This document shows positions 24,932-33,357 of a stretch of DNA of 59,504 nt, one piece after another. This DNA comes from Parageobacillus caldoxylosilyticus NBRC 107762 (GTDB taxonomy: Bacteria > Bacillota > Bacilli > Bacillales > Anoxybacillaceae), in the NCBI RefSeq assembly GCF_000632715.1, contig NZ_BAWO01000033.1:1-59504 (forward strand). Reading direction: 5' to 3'. Position 1 is the stretch's first letter; each line of letters begins with the position of its first letter. The position numbers were made by a program, and so were the translations under genes. The notes beneath the pieces were generated by a model. It searched no databases, was not told where the DNA came from, and worked only from the letters and a program-made list of their open reading frames with translations.

Positions 24932-25267
24932 CTATTTCTCCTCCTCTTTTCGTGTCCAACGGTCTTTATCACGGGTGCGGAACTTTTTCATCACCATATC
25001 ATGCGCCTCTTCTAAATCAATGTTTAAAGAGTTGGCAAAACAAATGAGCACAAATAACAAATCGCCGAGTTCTTCCGCCACCGTTTTTTCTTTTTCCGTC
25101 TGTTTTTTCGGCTTTTCCCCATAATAATGGTTGACTTCCCGCGCCAGTTCGCCAAGCTCTTCCGTCAGCCGTGCCAGCATTGCCAGCGGGCTGAAATACC
25201 CTTCTTTAAATTGGCTAATATATTCGTCGACTTCTTGTTGCAGTTGCTTGATTGTTTTTTCCTGCAT
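24932..25267 (-). CDS. ypjD: YpjD, MazG-like nucleotide pyrophosphohydrolase
   Basis: A 111-residue all-alpha NTP pyrophosphohydrolase-like protein. The metal-binding ExxE and ExxD motifs are seen as [12 protein letters not shown] (residues about 34-45) and [16 protein letters not shown]. The family hydrolyses non-canonical NTPs; the substrate here is not known. The ATG at 25267 has GAGGTG 6 nt upstream. It is the first gene of the run ypjD-dapB-mgsA-bshB1-bshA-cca-birA. Confidence 0.88.
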   Translation of the reverse strand: MQEKTIKQLQQEVDEYISQFKEGYFSPLAMLARLTEELGELAREVNHYYGEKPKKQTEKEKTVAEELGDLLFVLICFANSLNIDLEEAHDMVMKKFRTRDKDRWTRKEEEK

Positions 25268-25344
25268 CCATGTCACCTCTCATGTTTTCATGTTAGCGAA
25301 AAGCGGCGTTTTTGACAAATATTTTCGCACGCCGCCTGTCCGCG

Positions 25345-25373
25345 TTGCCTGAATGGACAACTTCATCTATAAT
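25345..25373 (+). promoter_or_regulatory. Sigma-A promoter of ypjC
   Basis: TTGCCT (25345-25350), a 17-nt spacer and a perfect TATAAT (25368-25373). Confidence 0.75.
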
Positions 25374-25409
25374 TAAGGACGCCGACTACTCTGAATATGG
25401 AGGGAATGT

Positions 25410-26279
25410 ATGATTTTCGGGCTAAAAATAAAAAACATCCTTTTCATTTTGCTTGGCGCTGCGATTTTTGCGTTTGGGCTTGTCCATTTTAACATGCAAA
25501 ATAATTTAGCAGAAGGCGGCTTTACCGGAATCACGCTGCTGCTTTACTTTTTGTTTGACATTGATCCGTCCTATACAAACTTGGCATTAAATATTCCGCT
25601 CTTTTTTATTGGTTGGAAATTGCTTGGCCGCCAAACTTTTTTATACACGATTATCGGAACCATTAGCGTTTCTCTCTTTCTTTGGATTTTTCAACGCTAC
25701 ACCATTCATATGCCCCTGAAACACGATATGACGTTGGCCGCATTGTTTGCCGGCGTCTTTATCGGCGTCGGCCTTGGCATTATTTTCCGCTACGGCGGAA
25801 CGACCGGCGGCGTCGACATTATCGCCAGACTCGTCTATAAATATAAAGGAATCAGCATGGGAAAAACGATGTTTACGTTTGATGTGGTCGTCATCACCCT
25901 TTCCTTGCTGTATCTTTCATATCGTGAGGCGATGTATACGCTTGTGGCGGTGTTCATCGCGGCCCGCGTCATTGATTTTATGCAGGAAGGCGGCTATGCG
26001 GCAAAAGGAGCGACGATTATTTCGGAAAAGAGCGAGGAAATCGCCAACCGGATTTTAACAGAAATGGACCGCGGTGTCACGATATTAAAGGGGCAAGGTT
26101 CCTACACGAAACGCGACCGCGATGTGCTGTACTGCGTGGTAGCAAAAAATGAACTGCCGCGTCTGAAAAGTGTCATTACTTCCGTCGATCCCCATGCGTT
26201 TGTGGCGGTCACAGACGTTCATGATGTGCTCGGCGAAGGCTTTACGCTTGATGAGCGAAAACAGCCTATTGAACAATAA
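25410..26279 (+). CDS. ypjC: YpjC, YitT-family membrane protein
   Basis: A 289-residue protein with five to six membrane segments in the first 180 residues (for example ILFILLGAAIFAFGLVHF) and the conserved RYGGTTGGVDIIARLVYK loop. A soluble C-terminal DUF2179 domain (GVTILKGQGSYTKRDRDVLYCVV) resembles a PII-like ligand-binding fold. The transported substrate is unknown. GGAGG lies 6 nt before the ATG. It stands alone on the plus strand between ypjD and ypjB, with its own promoter and a bidirectional terminator. Confidence 0.85.
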   Translation: MIFGLKIKNILFILLGAAIFAFGLVHFNMQNNLAEGGFTGITLLLYFLFDIDPSYTNLALNIPLFFIGWKLLGRQTFLYTIIGTISVSLFLWIFQRYTIHMPLKHDMTLAALFAGVFIGVGLGIIFRYGGTTGGVDIIARLVYKYKGISMGKTMFTFDVVVITLSLLYLSYREAMYTLVAVFIAARVIDFMQEGGYAAKGATIISEKSEEIANRILTEMDRGVTILKGQGSYTKRDRDVLYCVVAKNELPRLKSVITSVDPHAFVAVTDVHDVLGEGFTLDERKQPIEQ

Positions 26280-26301
26280 AAAGGGGCACAATGCCCCTTT
26301 T
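26279..26301. terminator. Bidirectional terminator between ypjC and ypjB
   Basis: Stem AAAAGGGGCA/TGCCCCTTTT with a 3-nt loop. It overlaps the ypjC stop and the ypjB stop. Confidence 0.85.
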
Positions 26302-27091
26302 ACTCTTCTTTTTGGCGGGTACGGTTTTTTTCCTTCTCGCCTTGATATTTTCTCCAGCCTACGTAAGATAGCGTCAATATAATAATTCCTCCTGTCGAAA
26401 CCATCACCCATATTAAAGACGGATCAGCTTCATCTTTTCGAACATCGTCAAACAACGCCTGCAAATCTTCGCGCATCTGTTTTAAATGTTCGTGCTTCTC
26501 CTTGAGGCTTAGTTGCCCAAAAGCGGGAGCTTGTAACATTTCTATGTCTTTATCTATTTTTTTCGCTTCCTCAACCGGCACATCGATTTTGACGCTCGGC
26601 TCAATTAGTTCATAACGATTTAAAAAGTTGTGGAGGGAAGCGGCAAACGATTCATCCCTTTCTTGATCTACCGCCTTCTCAAGCTGGTCAAATGTTTCCA
26701 TCACCGTTGATTCCATCTCTGACCAAAGCGGCTGATGAGCCGAATGAATGGCATCAACAACAAGACGAAACTGCGTGATTTTATCGATTTTTTCTTCCGC
26801 CGGCAATGAAGAGGCGGCAACCGTTTTCAGGGCGTTTTCATGAGTGATCGTAACAGCGCGGAGTTCGTCGGCTGATTTCAGCCGGTCGCGCGCATTCGTT
26901 GCAAAAAACTGCTCGGAAAAATAGAGCAATACTTCTTTTGCTTCTTCAAATTGTCCATTTTTCGCCAATCGCAGCGCTTGATCCGAAATTTGATCTAGTT
27001 TTTTCCAGCCATCATCCTGTTCCGCGGCATCGTTTAGCGATGGAAATAAAAAGACGAATACCATCAAAGCAAGCAGCCATATTCGCTTCAT
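26300..27091 (-). CDS. ypjB: YpjB, sporulation-associated membrane protein
   Basis: A 263-residue protein with a signal peptide (KRIWLLALMVFVFLFPS), a long helical extracytoplasmic part, and one C-terminal membrane segment (WVMVSTGGIIILTLSYVGW) ending in a basic tail. In B. subtilis the ypjB family is linked to sporulation. The ATG at 27091 has GGAGG 7 nt upstream. It follows ypjA by 58 bp and probably shares its transcript. Confidence 0.82.
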   Translation of the reverse strand: MKRIWLLALMVFVFLFPSLNDAAEQDDGWKKLDQISDQALRLAKNGQFEEAKEVLLYFSEQFFATNARDRLKSADELRAVTITHENALKTVAASSLPAEEKIDKITQFRLVVDAIHSAHQPLWSEMESTVMETFDQLEKAVDQERDESFAASLHNFLNRYELIEPSVKIDVPVEEAKKIDKDIEMLQAPAFGQLSLKEKHEHLKQMREDLQALFDDVRKDEADPSLIWVMVSTGGIIILTLSYVGWRKYQGEKEKNRTRQKEE

Positions 27092-27149
27092 CCTTGTCCC
27101 TCCTCCATTAACTACTACAATGTATGAAGGAGTGGACAAGAGTAGACCA

Positions 27150-27743
27150 TTAATTTAGCGGGAGGACAAAACGGTTTTTTCGTACACATAATAAATAGCT
27201 AATCGCAATCGAAACAATGCTGAGCCAAAACGTAAAATAGCCGATTTGGGCAGCATACTGCTGCAGCACGCTATAGTGGGGCATCATTCCAAATACATAA
27301 TCGATGATGTCATTGTGCAGCGCCCAAACCGCAGCAATCGCTAGGTGCATGCCGCGAAAGCGATAAAACGGCGCGTAGAGCATTCCTTCTATCGCCATCG
27401 CGCCGTGCGAAACGATTAACATCCAGCCCGCCACATCGAGCTCTCCTGTCACTTTCCATACCAATAAGTTCATCACTACCGCCCAAATCCCATACTTTAC
27501 TAACGTGACAAGCGCTAATGCTTCTAATAAAGGAAAATGGCGGCGGCACAAAAACGCGAGCAAAACAAACACAAAAAAGAGACTTGCCGTCGGGCTATCA
27601 GGCACAAACGGCAAAAAAATGGGCGGTGTTTCCGCCAATTGATAACGGTACCATATATACCCGTAAATCGTTCCAAGGATATTTATGATGAATAAAAGCC
27701 ATAAAAATGGCCGATATGCTAATATCGGATACAGCCATTTCAC
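27150..27743 (-). CDS. ypjA: YpjA, DUF1405 membrane protein
   Basis: A 197-residue protein with about six membrane segments (LWLLFIINILGTIYGYIWY is the first). The family has the conserved NILGTIYGY and HGAMAIEG segments. A GTG start at 27743 is chosen because a longer frame would run into the qcrC terminator at 27779-27810, and because the product then begins KWLYPILAYRPFLW like its relatives. The function is unknown. Its place directly after qcrABC hints at a link with respiration, which is inference. Confidence 0.78.
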   Translation of the reverse strand: MKWLYPILAYRPFLWLLFIINILGTIYGYIWYRYQLAETPPIFLPFVPDSPTASLFFVFVLLAFLCRRHFPLLEALALVTLVKYGIWAVVMNLLVWKVTGELDVAGWMLIVSHGAMAIEGMLYAPFYRFRGMHLAIAAVWALHNDIIDYVFGMMPHYSVLQQYAAQIGYFTFWLSIVSIAISYLLCVRKNRFVLPLN

Positions 27744-27778
27744 TCCTATGCACCTGCTCTCTATGCTTGTCGTGAATG

Positions 27779-27810
27779 AAAAAAGCTGACTAACCATAGC
27801 CAGCTTTTTT
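27779..27810 (-). terminator. Intrinsic terminator of qcrABC
   Basis: Stem AAAAAAGCTG/CAGCTTTTTT, 14 bp after the qcrC stop. Confidence 0.85.
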
Positions 27811-27823
27811 CTCGATGAATCGT

Positions 27824-28591
27824 TTATTTCTCTTTTAATCCCGCAATGAACTCAGAAAGCTTTTTCAGCTCTTCATCCGTACCTTTGAAAACGCCTTTAG
27901 GCATGTTGCCTTTACCATTTTTCGCAATGTTTGCGATTTCTTCCGGCTTCAAGCCTGTACCGATAAGCGATGGTGCAGCCGCGCCGCCGGATAAGTTTTC
28001 GCCGTGGCAGGACGTACATGTGTTAGCTTGGGCAATTTTATACCCTTCGGCGTTTTTGTCAATTTCCACTTCCGCACGGATTTTCCCTTGTTCCGCAGCT
28101 TTTTTCCAGTCATGCGTCACAACTGCTTCCCAAGTTAAATATATCATTGCCGCAAGCGTTAGAAGCATCATCCCGGTAGCGACTGGACGCTTCCATGGAC
28201 GGCGTTCCGGACCGCGATCCAAAAATGGCGCCAATAATAACGCACCGAATGCCAAACCTGGTATGACAATGGCTCCAATGACGGTATAAGGACCTGACGC
28301 ATACGAATATTTGAGCAATTGATACAGGAACAAGAAATACCAGTCTGGCAGCGGAACATATGCCGTATCCGTCGGGTCAGCAATACGTTCTAACGGAGAC
28401 GGATGGGCGACCGTCAAACATAAAAAGCCAATCAAAAAGACAGAACCGACCATCCATTCTTTTAATAGAAAGTTTGGCCAAAACGCTTCCGTTTTCCCAG
28501 GATATTCCGAATAATCTTTTGGAATATTCGGCTTTCTCACGGCGGGAACGCGGGAATCGCCGACGAATTTCATTCCTTTACCGCGATGCAT
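27824..28591 (-). CDS. qcrC: QcrC, cytochrome b/c subunit of menaquinol:cytochrome c reductase
   Basis: A 255-residue fusion. The N-terminal half has three membrane helices like subunit IV of the b6f complex (VPLPDWYFLFLYQLLKY is its conserved quinol-site region). The C-terminal part, outside the membrane, is a cytochrome c domain with haem site CTSCH and a Met ligand near GNMPKGVF. Electrons pass from menaquinol to cytochrome c. The length equals B. subtilis QcrC. GGAGG lies 9 nt before the ATG. Confidence 0.96.
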   Translation of the reverse strand: MHRGKGMKFVGDSRVPAVRKPNIPKDYSEYPGKTEAFWPNFLLKEWMVGSVFLIGFLCLTVAHPSPLERIADPTDTAYVPLPDWYFLFLYQLLKYSYASGPYTVIGAIVIPGLAFGALLLAPFLDRGPERRPWKRPVATGMMLLTLAAMIYLTWEAVVTHDWKKAAEQGKIRAEVEIDKNAEGYKIAQANTCTSCHGENLSGGAAAPSLIGTGLKPEEIANIAKNGKGNMPKGVFKGTDEELKKLSEFIAGLKEK

Positions 28592-28636
28592 TCATATTTC
28601 CCTCCTTTTTTCTATCAATCAGCAACGTTCATCGCA

Positions 28637-29311
28637 TCATAGTGGACCGGAAATACCTTGTCTGCGAATCATTAAAAAGTGCGCTGCCATTAAGCCGAGC
28701 AGTGCGGCAGGCAAGAAGAAAACGTGAATCGCAAAGAATCTTGTCAATGTTTGTGCCCCGACAATTTCCGGATCCCCTGCGAGCAATGTTTTGATCGCCG
28801 GACCGATCACCGGTGTTGCCTCCGCGATTTGCAAACCTACTTTTGTCGCAAACAGCGCTTTCATATCCCATGGCAACAGGTAGCCAGTAAAGCCGAGCCC
28901 CATCATGACCATAAAAATAAGCACGCCAACGATCCAGTTTAATTCCCGCGGCTTTTTGTATGCACCTTGGAAAAAGACGCGCAATGTATGTAAAAACATC
29001 ATGACAATAACAAGGCTTGCACCCCAGTGATGCATACCGCGCACGATTTGACCGAACGCCACTTCGTTTTGCAAGTAATAAACAGATTCCCAAGCGTTTT
29101 TAATATCCGGAACGTAATACATCGTTAAAAACATTCCGGACAAAATTTGAATGACCGTAACAAAGAACGTTAACCCGCCAAAGCAGTAAACGAATGCGGA
29201 AAAGTGGTGGGCCGGGTTCACATGTTCCGGAACTTCATGGTCAGCGATATCCCGCCACAAAGGCGTAATATCCAAACGTTCGTCAACCCAGTCATACAGT
29301 TTGTTTAACAT
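28637..29311 (-). CDS. qcrB: QcrB, cytochrome b6-type subunit
   Basis: A 224-residue membrane protein with four helices and the paired haem-ligand histidines (HHWGASLVIVMMFLHTLRVF and the later FFAIHVFFLPAALLGLMAAH). It carries the b-type haems that move electrons from menaquinol. The ATG at 29311 is 3 bp from the qcrA stop, with GGGGAGG upstream. The order qcrA-qcrB-qcrC is conserved. Confidence 0.96.
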   Translation of the reverse strand: MLNKLYDWVDERLDITPLWRDIADHEVPEHVNPAHHFSAFVYCFGGLTFFVTVIQILSGMFLTMYYVPDIKNAWESVYYLQNEVAFGQIVRGMHHWGASLVIVMMFLHTLRVFFQGAYKKPRELNWIVGVLIFMVMMGLGFTGYLLPWDMKALFATKVGLQIAEATPVIGPAIKTLLAGDPEIVGAQTLTRFFAIHVFFLPAALLGLMAAHFLMIRRQGISGPL

Positions 29312-29314
29312 GTA

Positions 29315-29821
29315 TTACGCCTCCCCTCGTGGTTTCGCTTTTCCTAAGTATAATTTTCCGTCTTTCACTTTGTACTCATAACGATCTAGTGGAGCTTGTG
29401 GCGGCGTTCCCGGAACGTTCGTGCCGTCTTTCGTGTAGCGCCCGTAATGGCAAGGACAGAAAAATTGGTTCGGATGCTCTTTATCCGTATTCCAGTCTAC
29501 CGTACAGCCAAGGTGCTTACAAATCGGAGATAATGCAATGATTTCTCCCTTTTCATTTTTATACACCCATGCCGATCTCGGCTCTTCCGACTCATACCAA
29601 GCGTCTTTTACTTTTACTTTGAAGTCAAAACGCTTTGGCTCGGTCGTAATGTCTTTTACATCCGCTACCGCTACCATCTCCGTTCCCGCTTCATCCTTTA
29701 AAATCGGATCAAAGGCAAAACGGAGCATCGGCATTAAAGTTCCAGCAGCCATAAAGCCGCCTACGCCAGTTAGCGTATAGTTCAAAAATTGGCGTCTCGT
29801 TACGCGATGTTTGTCACTCAT
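29315..29821 (-). CDS. qcrA: QcrA, Rieske iron-sulphur protein
   Basis: A 168-residue protein with a twin-arginine N-terminus (TRRQFLNYTLTGVGGFMAAG) that serves as membrane anchor, and a C-terminal Rieske domain. The [2Fe-2S] ligands are in CKHLGC and CPCHYGR. It accepts electrons from menaquinol in the complex with QcrB and QcrC. The ATG at 29821 follows GAGGGGGGAAG. Confidence 0.96.
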   Translation of the reverse strand: MSDKHRVTRRQFLNYTLTGVGGFMAAGTLMPMLRFAFDPILKDEAGTEMVAVADVKDITTEPKRFDFKVKVKDAWYESEEPRSAWVYKNEKGEIIALSPICKHLGCTVDWNTDKEHPNQFFCPCHYGRYTKDGTNVPGTPPQAPLDRYEYKVKDGKLYLGKAKPRGEA

Positions 29822-29968
29822 CGTCTTCCCCCCTCTATACAAAATGAAGTCCATCCGGACAGTATCGTATAACACAATAGAAAACTAGGACATTCTAATG
29901 ATAGCTCAATCAGCGGACAAGGTCAATATTGTCATCGCTTTAACCTGCCAACTTTCTGCCTCGCTTCA

Positions 29969-30424
29969 TCATGACCATTGTGAAATAAAAAAGCGAAGCA
30001 GTCCGGATGTTTGGTCACGGATCAGCTCGTACTTATACGATTCGTCCATATTTTCTAACGGAACGGCCGGAACAAGCCACAACCTGTCCGAAATCGCTGT
30101 TTCTTTCCCTTTCCATTCGCGGTCGCATGTTACATAAAACACATATTTCATTCCTTGTTCCATTAGCAGGCTTGTCCAATCCGTCAGCCTTTCTACAAGC
30201 GATTGTCTCGATTCGCTGAGGAAATAGGAAAACGGTGGAAATAAAAACACTCTGCCTTTTAATTGCCGCTCCAATTCCCCGGCAACAAGCTGCACAAACT
30301 CTCCCCCGGAAGCAGCCGTTTTGGCGCCATCGTCCATCGTAATAGGAATAAGAGGAATAAGCGCCGTGTCAATATAATCTTTTTCTTTTTGATACAGTTC
30401 CACATCCGCTGCTGTCCACTTCAT
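29969..30424 (-). CDS. ypiF: YpiF, DUF2487 protein
   Basis: A 151-residue soluble protein beginning MKWTAADVELYQKEKDYIDT. The conserved LIPLIPITMDDGAK and FLFPPFSYF segments fit the YpiF family. No function is known. It has no membrane segment. It lies between ypiB and qcrA as in B. subtilis and ends 148 bp before the qcrA start; the gap shows a possible qcrA promoter region but no clear -35/-10 pair. Confidence 0.8.
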   Translation of the reverse strand: MKWTAADVELYQKEKDYIDTALIPLIPITMDDGAKTAASGGEFVQLVAGELERQLKGRVFLFPPFSYFLSESRQSLVERLTDWTSLLMEQGMKYVFYVTCDREWKGKETAISDRLWLVPAVPLENMDESYKYELIRDQTSGLLRFFISQWS

Positions 30425-30483
30425 ATGTACTCCCCTTTTTTTGAAAGTTCATTTCCCCTATCACCATACCATATTTTTCTGCA

Positions 30484-30511
30484 AAAGAAAAACCTTGCGT
30501 ACAGCAAGGTT

Positions 30512-30512
<1 letters not shown>
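30484..30512 (-). terminator. Intrinsic terminator of ypiA-ypiB
   Basis: Stem AAACCTTGC/GCAAGGTTT followed by T residues on the minus strand, at the ypiB stop. Confidence 0.8.
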
Positions 30513-31060
<548 letters not shown>

Positions 31061-31102
31061 CTATCATTTTCCAAGAAAGAGGTAATATGGACCGCGGCTC
31101 TC

Positions 31103-32365
31103 CTACTCCTCTAACTGCAGCAGCATGTCGGCTGCCTCCATGTGCCCAGGATCAAGACGTACAATTTGCTGAAATATTTCTTTGGCTCTCTCTCTGTCGC
31201 CTTCTTCGATGAGAAAATAGCCGTACTCCTCAAGGAAATCAATGTTGTTCTTAAAGAAAGTATATGCCTCTTGGTAATGGTTTAATGCATCGGAATACAT
31301 TTCAAGCTTATGTTTCGCACGTGCTAAATCCCATTCAAACTGTGGGTCATACTCTCCTTGTGCCAGCGCTTCTTCTAGGCAGGAAACAACGTCTTCGTAC
31401 CGCTCCTCGTGCAAGAGCAGCGCACATAACGTCGTCAGCGCTTCAATATAGCCTTGGTCAATTTCGATTGCTTTTTTCAGCCATGATTCCGCCTCGTCCG
31501 GCTTTCCCAGCTTTAGCGCCATTTTTCCGGCATAGAGCAGCAATTCTTTGTTCCACTCATCGACATGGATGCCTTCCTTGGCAATGTCATAGCTTTTTTT
31601 CAGCTTTCCTTCATGCTCATACGCTTTCGCTAAGTACAAGTAAAGCGGAACGTATTCCGGATCGAGTTCTTTTAACTCGCTTAGCTTTTCAATGGCGGTT
31701 TGATAATATTCCGCTTGGAATGCCGTAACCCCATAGCCGAATAACGTCCGGCTGTCGACTTTTGTTTTTAGCGCTTCATCATAATACGGCAGCGCTTGCT
31801 CAAACTCCCCGCATAGGCTGAGCGCCTCGGCAAGCCGCTCAGCAATGAGGGTGCCGGCCATTTCCTTTGTTTTTTCCCGCACTTTTTCGTAAAATGGAAT
31901 GCTTTTTGTATATTGTCCCATCGAAAAATATAGCTCCGCTAAGGCAAATTGAATAATCGGTTCATCCGGCATTTTTTCATATGCCTGCTTTAACTTTCGT
32001 TCGCTGACTTCCTCAAGCCCTTGCATTTGATACAGATCGGCGGCAATCAGACAGGCGCGTGCAAACAACGGATCGTCTTCCTCAATTCGCCCTAAAATCT
32101 CGAGCGCCTTGTCCTCTTCGTCGAGCTCTGTATATACTTCCGCCAAAAACAAACGGATTTCCCCTTCGTCCGGATAGCGAAGGGACAACTCTTCAAGCAG
32201 TTCTTTCGCTTCCTCTAGCATTCCCCATGAATATAAATAATCGGCAAGTTCATATTTTTCTTCATCACTTCCGTTTTTCTTCACTTCAGGCACCAAAGAT
32301 AACGCTTTATTCACTTCTCCATTTTCAACCAAACGGACAATTTCTTCGACGCGTGTCATAGACAT
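31103..32365 (-). CDS. ypiA: YpiA, tetratricopeptide-repeat protein
   Basis: A 420-residue protein made almost wholly of TPR-like helix pairs (for example ALAELYFSMGQYTKSIPFYE and YLAKAYEHEGKLKKSYDIA), about ten in all. Such proteins act as scaffolds for partner proteins; the partner is unknown. There is no signal or membrane segment, so it is cytosolic. The ATG at 32365 follows AAGGAAGGG; a second ATG two codons later is possible. Operon with ypiB. Confidence 0.88.
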   Translation of the reverse strand: MSMTRVEEIVRLVENGEVNKALSLVPEVKKNGSDEEKYELADYLYSWGMLEEAKELLEELSLRYPDEGEIRLFLAEVYTELDEEDKALEILGRIEEDDPLFARACLIAADLYQMQGLEEVSERKLKQAYEKMPDEPIIQFALAELYFSMGQYTKSIPFYEKVREKTKEMAGTLIAERLAEALSLCGEFEQALPYYDEALKTKVDSRTLFGYGVTAFQAEYYQTAIEKLSELKELDPEYVPLYLYLAKAYEHEGKLKKSYDIAKEGIHVDEWNKELLLYAGKMALKLGKPDEAESWLKKAIEIDQGYIEALTTLCALLLHEERYEDVVSCLEEALAQGEYDPQFEWDLARAKHKLEMYSDALNHYQEAYTFFKNNIDFLEEYGYFLIEEGDRERAKEIFQQIVRLDPGHMEAADMLLQLEE

Positions 32366-32375
32366 GAACCCTTCC

Positions 32376-33278
32376 TTACGAAAAATGTGCAACAAACATC
32401 CCAGCTGCACGAATGATCCGCTCCGTGCCAAATCCGGGATAAAAATAAAGTTGATTTTCCACCTTCAGCAACCTTCCTTTATGAACCGTAATAACCGGAA
32501 CATGATTATCATAATCGACAATAAGCGTTTCGGCAACTAAACGGCTCATCGCTTCCTTCCTATATAGATTATAATCTACTTCGCCGCCAATCCGCAGATC
32601 TCCTTTTTGCGGGTAAATGCCAATTTTTTTTAACACATTAAGCCCTAGCGGCGTTCGCTCCCGCAGCGGAAACGGAATAAATGGAATATGGTGCGCAGCA
32701 AGCAAGTTTCGCCATGCCGCTTCCTGCTTTTTCATTCGCTTTTCGTTCGGCCAATATGGCACAAAAGCAAGCGGGGCTGTTTTTAGGATGTCGGCAATCC
32801 AATACCATGGTACAGAATGCAAAACATCGCTCTCCTTAATTTCGACGAAAATGATTCGTATTTTCCATCTCCTGCAGGCAAGCACAAAGGACGGGGTCAG
32901 CATACGGGCGGGTACTTTTACGCCGATGAAATAATCGATGGGGCTGTTTAACAAATGTTGTCGCAGCTTACGCAGTGCGGGAGCGAGCTCCTGTTCCGAA
33001 GGGACATCACAAACAGCTAGCAGCGTGGTGCAGCCGTTTTTGATGAGATATTGCTGAACATATTGTTTAAATTGGGCAAATGTCCGCGGCTGTTGAAAAG
33101 AAAAATCAACCATCACGTGCCCGGGTGTGACGATCATTTCTCCTATTTCCATGCGCATCCATGTATAGTGCTTCGCTTGCTCACCTATGTAGTCAATGCG
33201 ATTATGATCCACCACGAGCGCACAGTGTTGTAGCCGTTCTTGACGAATGACATATGCGCTTTCAATAATATATGGCAT
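32376..33278 (-). CDS. Uncharacterised protein, weak amidohydrolase-like features
   Basis: A 300-residue protein starting MPYIIESAYVIRQERLQHCA. The N-terminal part (IIESAYVI, ALVVDHNRIDYIG, MIVTPGHVMVDFSF) has the beta-strand pattern and the PGHVMVD-like loop of amidohydrolases, but the metal-binding HxH is missing, so an active enzyme is doubtful. Later segments (GLNVLKKIGIYPQKGDLRIGGEVDYNLY and HVPVITVHKGRLL) resemble the closing strands of that fold. AGGGGG lies 9 nt before the ATG. It is 10 bp upstream of ypiA and likely in its operon. I know no B. subtilis gene at this place. Confidence 0.65.
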   Translation of the reverse strand: MPYIIESAYVIRQERLQHCALVVDHNRIDYIGEQAKHYTWMRMEIGEMIVTPGHVMVDFSFQQPRTFAQFKQYVQQYLIKNGCTTLLAVCDVPSEQELAPALRKLRQHLLNSPIDYFIGVKVPARMLTPSFVLACRRWKIRIIFVEIKESDVLHSVPWYWIADILKTAPLAFVPYWPNEKRMKKQEAAWRNLLAAHHIPFIPFPLRERTPLGLNVLKKIGIYPQKGDLRIGGEVDYNLYRKEAMSRLVAETLIVDYDNHVPVITVHKGRLLKVENQLYFYPGFGTERIIRAAGMFVAHFS

Positions 33279-33357
33279 GTCTTCATTCCCCCTTACGACA
33301 GGATATGAGGGAATGAGGCAACATATGATTGACCTTAACTCCTTCTTCCTCACTTAC

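Noticed and set aside
27744-27797. Longer ypjA start upstream of 27743
   Set aside because: It would begin inside the qcrC terminator and lacks a ribosome binding site; GTG 27743 fits the family.
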